DNA of 47,926 nucleotides from Lactobacillaceae bacterium (lineage in GTDB: Bacteria; Bacillota; Bacilli; Lactobacillales; Lactobacillaceae). A program made the position numbers and the translations under genes. The DNA is taken from positions 1 to 47,926 of the forward strand of contig JAITQG010000009.1 of assembly GCA_031289015.1 (NCBI GenBank). Reading direction: 5' to 3'. Each line of letters begins with the position of its first letter. Within the stretch, counting starts at the first letter, position 1. Positions 42,604 through 47,926 of this stretch are shown piece by piece. A model generated the notes under the pieces. The model was not told the origin of the DNA and did not search any database. It was given only the letters and a program-made list of their open reading frames with translations.

Positions 42604-43674
42604 TCATTTAATAATTGTACTATACAGATTCACCAAATTTTGCGCATTCACACGAATGTCAAAGGCTTGTAATCGTTTGTCTGGTAATAGTGTTCGGTTC
42701 GTTACCTGTGCGTTAATTTTAATGAGCTGCTCGACCCATGGTTGGATGGCTGTCAGCGGCAGATAACTGATCTGGTCCGACAAATGCGTCACTTGGGGGA
42801 CCGCCTGAGATGCGAGCACCGGTAAATGCGATACTTGCGCCTCAATCGCGACCATGCCAGGCGATTCATACAGACTTGGAAAGACAAACGCATCAGCGAC
42901 ACTGTAAAATTGTTCTGGCGTATCTGTTTCAATAATCCAGCTGATGTGTTCGTCAATGTTTAGGGTCTTGGCTTGTTCCTTTAACTCGGTTTGCAGTGGC
43001 CCATCCCCGATCATAATCAAACGACTATGTGGTAGTTTGGCATGTAACGCCGCGAATATATCGAGCAAGAAGGCTTTGTTTTTTTGCTGTGTCGCCACCG
43101 CAATACTCAAGAGAACAAATTCGTCCGTCAAGCCCAGTTCTGCCCGCTTAGTCGCCCGCCATTCTGGTGAATAGGTGTTTTTTGCCAAATCAATCCCGTT
43201 TGGAATAATCGTAAATGGGATTTCACGATACAACCACTTCCCCCCAGCTTCACTAGAAGAAAAGGCATTGTGAACATAGTGTAAAAACGGCTTGTGCAAA
43301 ACTTTGTTCAAGAGCGGATAATTACTCAGAATGGCGTGATTATGCACGATAATCCGCTCAGCTGGGAAACGATGGAGCGCTAGTAATTCGAGTAACATCA
43401 AGGCTGAATTGCCGTGGATATGAATCAAATCATAATCACCGGCTGCAACGAGGGTTTGTAATTGTTTGACATAGGCGACCATATGCCGTTTGCGATTTGG
43501 TAAAATCGTTAATTTGGCCGGCGCCGTGATTTGGGCTGCAACGTCAGGAGCCGCCATCGAATTTCCGACGACATCGAGTTGGATTTGATCTTTTAAAGCC
43601 GCAAAATAATTCAAAATATGCTGGGTCACCCCATTGCGATAAAACGGCATGGTATTAATAATCAAAACACGCAT
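42604..43674 (-). CDS. Family 4 glycosyltransferase
   Basis: GT-B glycosyltransferase of 356 residues: N-terminal domain with HGNSALMLLELLALH and IIVHNHA, and C-terminal domain with FPSLYESPGMVAIEAQ (the EX7E motif of GT4) at about 270-285. AGGAGG eight bases before the ATG at 43674 supports it over a GTG one codon earlier. Similar in layout to the next gene but not a recent copy. Confidence 0.9.
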   Translation of the reverse strand: MRVLIINTMPFYRNGVTQHILNYFAALKDQIQLDVVGNSMAAPDVAAQITAPAKLTILPNRKRHMVAYVKQLQTLVAAGDYDLIHIHGNSALMLLELLALHRFPAERIIVHNHAILSNYPLLNKVLHKPFLHYVHNAFSSSEAGGKWLYREIPFTIIPNGIDLAKNTYSPEWRATKRAELGLTDEFVLLSIAVATQQKNKAFLLDIFAALHAKLPHSRLIMIGDGPLQTELKEQAKTLNIDEHISWIIETDTPEQFYSVADAFVFPSLYESPGMVAIEAQVSHLPVLASQAVPQVTHLSDQISYLPLTAIQPWVEQLIKINAQVTNRTLLPDKRLQAFDIRVNAQNLVNLYSTIIK

Positions 43675-43696
43675 CACAGGCGCCTCCTTTCATAGT

Positions 43697-44710
43697 CTAG
43701 TCAAACAAGGTGTCGATGTTTGCAAAATAACGATCGGCATAATATGGTTCGAGGGATTTTTTGATTGTTGCTGGATCAAATTGTTGAGCGTGCAATTTAG
43801 CAAGGTTAGCGGCTAATTGCGCCGGTGCCCCACTAGCATACATATACCCATTTACGCCCGGCACGACAATATCGTCCGTACCAGTCTTGGTTTGTGAGGC
43901 CACAACTGGCAACCCATAACTAATCGCTTCACATAAGACGAGCGGGAAACCCTCATACGTACTGGTCAACACCAATCCATCAGCCGTTTGGATGTGCGCC
44001 CATGGATTCGCATGCCAACCAGCAAATTCAACGTTCTGACTGATTTGTAGGCGTTCAAGTTCGGCCACGACGTCAGGCACGTCTTTGGCATCAGCCCCAA
44101 AGATACGCAAATGCCAAGGCAACGTTAATTGTGCTAACCCAGCAAACAATTCGCGTAAATTCTTTTGCCCAGCTAGCATCACCCGTCCGACATAGACTAA
44201 CTCTAAAGTCGCAGTGGCGCTGGGTTGAATCGTTTGGGTTTGGCGTTGAATCGGGTTATAAATCGTGTGGATTTTTGTCGGTTTGATGCCAACTGCCACG
44301 AGCTGTGCTTCAATCGCACTGGCAATCGCTAAATGAAAATCAGCAAGCCGCAGAAATTGTTTTTTTAGCGTGGTGATGTATGGCATGTCTAATGAAAAAT
44401 GAATCCAACTGCCGATTTTGATACGCTTTGAGCCCAACGCGGCCAATTTAGCCAGTAAAATCAACGTTGGCCCCGTTGCTAACACCACGTCAATCTCGTG
44501 TTCGATGATGAATTTGTGCATTTGTTGGAGCTTAGCTAATGTATTACCACGCAAAACAATGCTCCGCGCAGGATCGCCCCAAGTCAATGCAGGTTGCGTC
44601 CATTCTGCCAAATAAACAGTTGGATATTTTGCTTGCCAGGCTTTGATCACCGTTTCGGTGCCACCTTTGCCTGAACTCTTTGTCGTGAGGATTAATATTC
44701 TTTTTTGCAT
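43697..44710 (-). CDS. Family 4 glycosyltransferase
   Basis: GT-B glycosyltransferase of 337 residues. The glycine-rich KSSGKGGTETVIKAW is near the N-terminus. LVYVGRVMLAGQKNLRELF (about 171-189) starts the C-terminal domain, and TSTYEGFPLVLCEAISYGLPVVAS (EX7E motif) lies at about 250-273. AGGAGG precedes the ATG. Transcribed from the same operon as the neighbouring GT2 gene (24-base gap). Confidence 0.9.
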   Translation of the reverse strand: MQKRILILTTKSSGKGGTETVIKAWQAKYPTVYLAEWTQPALTWGDPARSIVLRGNTLAKLQQMHKFIIEHEIDVVLATGPTLILLAKLAALGSKRIKIGSWIHFSLDMPYITTLKKQFLRLADFHLAIASAIEAQLVAVGIKPTKIHTIYNPIQRQTQTIQPSATATLELVYVGRVMLAGQKNLRELFAGLAQLTLPWHLRIFGADAKDVPDVVAELERLQISQNVEFAGWHANPWAHIQTADGLVLTSTYEGFPLVLCEAISYGLPVVASQTKTGTDDIVVPGVNGYMYASGAPAQLAANLAKLHAQQFDPATIKKSLEPYYADRYFANIDTLFD

Positions 44711-44734
44711 CTGAATCCTCCTGCGTACGGGACG

Positions 44735-45691
44735 TTACTTTCTAATTTTAAACAAAATAATCAATAATAACTTAGCCAATTTTATTTGGTGCTGCGCTAA
44801 TAGTTGAGCGAACAACCATTTTACCTTGGAAGTGACCCCGCGCAAGCTAGTTTGGTCAGTCGCAAAATCTGAAACAGCTGCACTTAACGCCGGATTTGAC
44901 AATTCACGCCACGGGGTTCGTTGGATAATCAGCGTCAAAATCAATAAATAGCGATACTTGTATAATTGCGCGTCTTTTGGCGAATGCACCAGTGCACTAA
45001 AGGCTTGGAGCGTCGCCGTCAAGCCCACAAAATCGCTGTGAGTGGGGACTTGATGCAAGACACTGTTGGCATTTTGTACATAGACATAATCTGTGGCATC
45101 AATGGTCACGATTTTATGCAACAATGGCACCAATGCCGCGTTTAAGCGGGTGTCTTCAAAGAAATTATTTTCATCAGGAATCATAACTTGTTGCAACAAA
45201 CGCTTGCGATAGAGTTTATTCCAGCAGAACCCTTGGATATCATCTGTCATCAAGGCTTGCTTGTAGGCCGTTTGATCCAAAATTGCATTAGTGGTCAATT
45301 TATCGGTGGCTTGTAATTTGCCAGTTGGCGTTTGGACTTGATAACTCGCCGTCACCAAGTCGGCATCATTATCCCGCATAGCTGTGTATAAATGCGCCAA
45401 GAACGCTGGTTGCACCCAATCATCACCATCGACAAAGCTAATCAAATCATATTGGGCTTGTTGCACCCCAAAATGGCGTTGCCAGCTTTGGCCATGATGT
45501 TGGTTGGTGAATACCCGCATTCGCGCATCATCACCAATTGCTGCTGTGAGGGTCGCCACGGAATTATCTGTGGAAGCATCGTCGATAAATAACGCTTCAA
45601 ACTTCGTGAAAGTCTGGGCCTGCAATGCAATAACCAGCTGATTAATATGTGTTGCATTATTATAGATAGGAATAATCACACTGATTTTCAT
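44735..45691 (-). CDS. Family 2 glycosyltransferase
   Basis: GT-A glycosyltransferase of 318 residues: ISVIIPIYNNATHINQLVIAL at the start, FIDDASTDNS (about 35-44) and FVDGDDW metal-binding motif (about 85-91). The C-terminal 40 residues include a hydrophobic stretch (LLAQHQIKLAKLLLIILFKIRK). AGGAGG lies seven bases upstream of the ATG at 45691. Follows the Alg13-like gene with a 20-base gap. Confidence 0.9.
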   Translation of the reverse strand: MKISVIIPIYNNATHINQLVIALQAQTFTKFEALFIDDASTDNSVATLTAAIGDDARMRVFTNQHHGQSWQRHFGVQQAQYDLISFVDGDDWVQPAFLAHLYTAMRDNDADLVTASYQVQTPTGKLQATDKLTTNAILDQTAYKQALMTDDIQGFCWNKLYRKRLLQQVMIPDENNFFEDTRLNAALVPLLHKIVTIDATDYVYVQNANSVLHQVPTHSDFVGLTATLQAFSALVHSPKDAQLYKYRYLLILTLIIQRTPWRELSNPALSAAVSDFATDQTSLRGVTSKVKWLFAQLLAQHQIKLAKLLLIILFKIRK

Positions 45692-45710
45692 TGGGCCCTC
45701 CTGCATAAAA

Positions 45711-46178
45711 TTATTTGATGACCGTTTTTAGTTGGTCGATGAAATTTGGCGTATTTGAGATGAAGGTCGCAAATTGATGCGTTTGAATATCTTGTAAAGC
45801 CTGGCTTAGTTCTTTGGCGTTGGTTGCACTAAGAATCAAGTTTTGGTTGGTGAACGCTTCAATAATTTGAATTTGATGATCATCAACGTGTTCGCCATAT
45901 TGTGCCAAGCGGGGCATCGCGATGACGCGCTTGCCAAGTTTGAGCGCATTGACAATTGTCCCCGCCCCACCATGCGTTATGATGACATCGGCTTGTAAGA
46001 CATTTTGTTGATATTCACGCGGCGCCATAAAGGGGGTCACGCCAAAATTACGGGCTTGATAGGTCGAGGCTCCCGCTTGGACAATCACGTCTAGCTGCAT
46101 TTGATCCATGACGGTATCAACGTCGGCCAGCAACCGATTAAATTGGAACTTTTGTGACCCCAACGTGATAAAAATCAT
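45711..46178 (-). CDS. Alg13/EpsF-like glycosyltransferase subunit
   Basis: Catalytic C-terminal-type half of a two-part GT28-like enzyme (155 residues). FITLGSQKFQFNRLL at the start and IITHGGAGTIVNALKLGKRVIAMPRLAQYGEHVDDHQ near 87-122 are typical of Alg13/PssE/EpsF. It requires the Alg14-like membrane subunit encoded just upstream. Such pairs usually add the second sugar of the repeat unit. GGAG lies upstream; gap to the Alg14-like gene is 9 bases. Confidence 0.9.
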   Translation of the reverse strand: MIFITLGSQKFQFNRLLADVDTVMDQMQLDVIVQAGASTYQARNFGVTPFMAPREYQQNVLQADVIITHGGAGTIVNALKLGKRVIAMPRLAQYGEHVDDHQIQIIEAFTNQNLILSATNAKELSQALQDIQTHQFATFISNTPNFIDQLKTVIK

Positions 46179-46187
46179 CTTGCACTC

Positions 46188-46640
46188 CTAAAATAAATAG
46201 CCAATATACTTCGCCTTGGGATAAACCGCCAACATTGGCTCCCATTGCACGTAGAAATCATTGACGAACCGAGCTAAAAACTTGCCCGTCATAGTCGCTG
46301 AGTTCACCTTTGCAAAGCTTTCCACAAAGATTAATTGACGCCTGCAAATTTTACCAATGATAAACATCGGAATCACCGCCAACGCTCCTGTCGAGATAAT
46401 CACGTCAGGCTTTTCTTTGATGAAAATGCGCAGTGACTGCCAAGCGACAATCAGCATGTTAATGACAAACAGCTTCTCACGCCGATTGACCTGCTTAATG
46501 AAATAATCAGCGTCACCCGGTTGCGTATAAGCCAGCCGTTCAGTGACGACGAATACGTTAAAGTCAGCTTGTAATTGACCTAAAACCTTAACTTCTTCAT
46601 AATGCCCACCCGAAGAGGCGATCAAACAAATTTTTTTCAT
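46188..46640 (-). CDS. Alg14/EpsE-like glycosyltransferase subunit
   Basis: Membrane-anchoring and acceptor-binding partner of the Alg13-like protein, 150 residues. ICLIASSGGHYEEVKVL (3-19), VVTERLAYTQP, and DVIISTGALAVIPMFIIGK (about 80-98), then LIFVESFAKVNS, match Alg14/PssD. GGAGGT precedes the ATG. It is the first gene after the terminator that follows the priming transferase. Confidence 0.9.
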   Translation of the reverse strand: MKKICLIASSGGHYEEVKVLGQLQADFNVFVVTERLAYTQPGDADYFIKQVNRREKLFVINMLIVAWQSLRIFIKEKPDVIISTGALAVIPMFIIGKICRRQLIFVESFAKVNSATMTGKFLARFVNDFYVQWEPMLAVYPKAKYIGYLF

Positions 46641-46743
46641 TTTTAACCTCCGCGATTCGGGATTTTACTTATTTATTAATAGTACCCAACGTTTGTGAAG
46701 GGTTCCCTCTTTAAATAAGAAAAACTCGTGACTTGATGCCATT

Positions 46744-46765
46744 AAAAAAGGGGCAATTCCGCCCC
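46744..46765 (-). terminator. Terminator between the priming transferase and the Alg14-like gene
   Basis: Minus-strand GGGGC-GGAATT-GCCCC followed by six Ts (A-run 46744-46749), three bases after the priming transferase stop. Short 5-bp GC stem, so termination may be partial. Confidence 0.65.
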
Positions 46766-46768
46766 AAA

Positions 46769-47440
46769 TCAATATGCACCTGAATTTTTTGGTGAATGGA
46801 AAATCAAAACAACCGTCAAGAATAGAATAAAGAAATCTTTCATTAAATTACGTGACATGATGTATTTAATATCCAAATCAATCATCTGGCGATACGATAG
46901 ATGACTACGACCACTAACTTGCCACAACCCAGACAAACCTGGCGTGACGAGCAACCGCAACTTGTCGTGGTTACTATAATCATCATATTCACACGGCAAT
47001 GCAGGCCGCGGTCCAACGAGACTCATATCGCCACGTAAAATATTGAAAAATTGTGGCCATTCATCGAGTGAATGCTTACGAATAAAGGCGCCCACGTTGG
47101 TTACGCGTGGATCGTTTTTCATCTTAAACATTGTCTCTTTTTCGTTTTGGGCCTTCAATTCAGTCAAGCGGTCTTCTGCATCCATACACATCGACCGGAA
47201 TTTATAAATCTTAAATGCACGGCCATGTTTGCCGATCCGTTCTTGAGCAAAAAAGATTGACCCACCGTCTTCAATTTTGATCAAAATTGCGAGGACAATT
47301 CCGATTGGCATCATCACTGTCAGCCCGACAATTGCCCCGATGATATCTACAAAACGCTTGAAAAACAAATAATAGGCTGCTTCTTCTTGCACCATGGCAT
47401 GAATTGCTTCCCGGGGAATTGCTATATCCAGTTTGTCCAT
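46769..47440 (-). CDS. Undecaprenyl-phosphate sugar-1-phosphate transferase (priming)
   Basis: Priming enzyme of the polysaccharide pathway; transfers a sugar-1-phosphate to undecaprenyl phosphate. Length 223 residues with one membrane segment (about 27-50, FVDIIGAIVGLTVMMPIGIVL). Catalytic-domain motifs of the WbaP/WcaJ type: FFAQERIGKHGRAFKIYKFRSM (about 80-101), SLDEWPQFFNILRGDMSLVGPRP (about 133-155) and TPGLSGLWQVSGR. AAGGATAG lies eleven bases upstream. It lacks the long N-terminal CoA-binding-like domain found in larger homologues. First gene of the locus in this window; the gene itself ends at a terminator. Confidence 0.93.
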   Translation of the reverse strand: MDKLDIAIPREAIHAMVQEEAAYYLFFKRFVDIIGAIVGLTVMMPIGIVLAILIKIEDGGSIFFAQERIGKHGRAFKIYKFRSMCMDAEDRLTELKAQNEKETMFKMKNDPRVTNVGAFIRKHSLDEWPQFFNILRGDMSLVGPRPALPCEYDDYSNHDKLRLLVTPGLSGLWQVSGRSHLSYRQMIDLDIKYIMSRNLMKDFFILFLTVVLIFHSPKNSGAY

Positions 47441-47664
47441 CGTAGTTTCTATCCTTCCCTGAGAGTTTACTAACTAATAGTTAGACAGCCGGTTGTTGGC
47501 TATTCGTGAACCAAATGAGAACATTCTTATTTATTATAAATCTATGTATTTGGGTGCCCGATTAGTGCTATATGTGCTGTGTTCTCCAGTTTAGTAGATT
47601 GATTTAATTATCTATTAAACATAGTTTTTGCTAACATCATTCATATTAGACCCAAAAAATGTAC

Positions 47665-47697
47665 AAAAAAAGACGGAAACTTGAATAGTTTTCGTCT
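47665..47697 (-). terminator. Terminator of a minus-strand unit entering from the right
   Basis: AGACGAAAAC / GTTTCCGTCT (one wobble pair) with a 7-base loop, followed by seven Ts. It isolates the polysaccharide locus from whatever lies beyond the window edge. Confidence 0.7.
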
Positions 47698-47754
47698 ATT
47701 GAAAAGTTAGTGAAAATTTGTCATATTTGTGTTTTCATTTTTTGATGTGTGGAC

Positions 47755-47925
47755 TGCCGGTTGCCGACGCTGTCGGCAACGTGTTGTGAAATTTGGGCCG
47801 GCTGGGACTCTCCGGCAAAGATAAATTTGTGGGAAACGGGTGGCGCAAATATGTGGAAAGGTCCGCTAGCGGCCCTGCGCCATGCCCGTTGTAATCCTGA
47901 ATGTCGGGCGCCGGTTCCACATATT
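47755..47925. repeat. GC-rich cluster of inverted repeats at the window edge
   Basis: Five inverted repeats are seen: GTTGCCGAC-gct-GTCGGCAAC (47760-47780); GCCGG/CCGGC (47797-47801, 47812-47816); AACGGG-t-GGCGCA with TGCGCC-atg-CCCGTT (47835-47847, 47876-47890); the palindrome CCGCTAGCGG (47863-47872); and AATATGTGGAA with TTCCACATATT (47848-47858, 47915-47925). The last two pairs interleave, so one RNA could adopt alternative folds. Base composition is clearly more GC-rich than the flanking DNA. Confidence 0.6.
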
Positions 47926-47926
47926 C

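Larger units (their letters stand above)
47441..47926. other. 486-base gene-free region upstream of the priming transferase
   Basis: Holds the leader of the polysaccharide locus and ends in GC-rich DNA. In the leader are a short perfect palindrome CTAACTAATAGTTAG (47470-47484) and a TATAAT at 47533-47538 on the minus strand without a matching -35. A terminator for a unit further right lies at 47665-47697, and the GC-rich hairpin-rich segment 47755-47926 follows. No gene is supported. Confidence 0.6.

Noticed and set aside
47735-47926. Minus-strand open frame running off the right edge (GTG at 47920, ending SPHIKK)
   Set aside because: The frame is open by virtue of GC-rich inverted repeats, another frame is equally open, there is no ribosome site, and the product has no recognisable family. 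Sequence beyond the edge is needed.

Overview
The window looks like the origin-proximal region of a low-GC Gram-positive lactic acid bacterium, most likely in the Leuconostoc/Weissella branch of Lactobacillaceae. The evidence is the gene order rsmG-parA-parB-DUF951-ychF-DUF1129 with a parS site beside it, strong AGGAGG-type ribosome binding sites, sigmaA-type promoters, PepV, a single-domain glutamate-cysteine ligase, and a Wzy-type polysaccharide cluster. The species assignment is inference. No rRNA, tRNA, CRISPR array or intact insertion sequence was seen.

Region 1 (1-8.8 kb) is mostly core. On the minus strand lies a cell-wall module (response regulator, histidine kinase, D,D-carboxypeptidase) closed by a terminator at 105-130. 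Upstream of it is the chromosome-partition operon rsmG-parA-parB-DUF951-ychF-DUF1129. The divergent rpiA is on the plus strand, with parS between the two promoters.

Region 2 (8.8-15.8 kb) is accessory. It holds a secreted DUF285/BspA-like protein and a CiaRH-like two-component operon with a PEBP-family protein and a small membrane protein. A perfect 22-bp palindrome lies upstream of that operon. Next come a small minus-strand transcription unit with a 16-bp internal inverted repeat, a truncated RelB/DinJ-type antitoxin, a 40-bp-period AT-rich repeat, and a two-gene RloA/RloB (AbiL-like) phage-defence candidate.

Region 3 (15.8-20.2 kb) is a minus-strand metabolic run: asparaginase, a YdbC/PC4-like protein, dipeptidase PepV and glutamate-cysteine ligase, ended by a terminator.

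Region 4 (20.3-47.5 kb) is a large cell-surface polysaccharide locus. The assembly part reads right to left: priming sugar transferase, Alg14/Alg13-like pair, GT2, two GT4, Wzx flippase, GT32, Wzy-like polymerase, GT2, Wzd-like and Wze-like modulators, Stealth sugar-phosphate transferase, acyltransferase and GT2. The Wze homologue has lost its P-loop lysine and its C-terminal tyrosine cluster. The left part is unusual. Three paralogous secreted GH5 glycosidases with a C-terminal beta-rich domain are interleaved with membrane glycosylation genes: a tandem pair of GtrII-like transferases, a GT39-like transferase, a GT14-like transferase and an acyltransferase. My reading is a polysaccharide that is assembled by Wzx/Wzy, decorated outside the membrane by GT-C enzymes and acyltransferases, and trimmed or remodelled by the GH5 enzymes. 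The last ~180 bases (47750-47926) are GC-rich, hairpin-rich DNA that I cannot assign.
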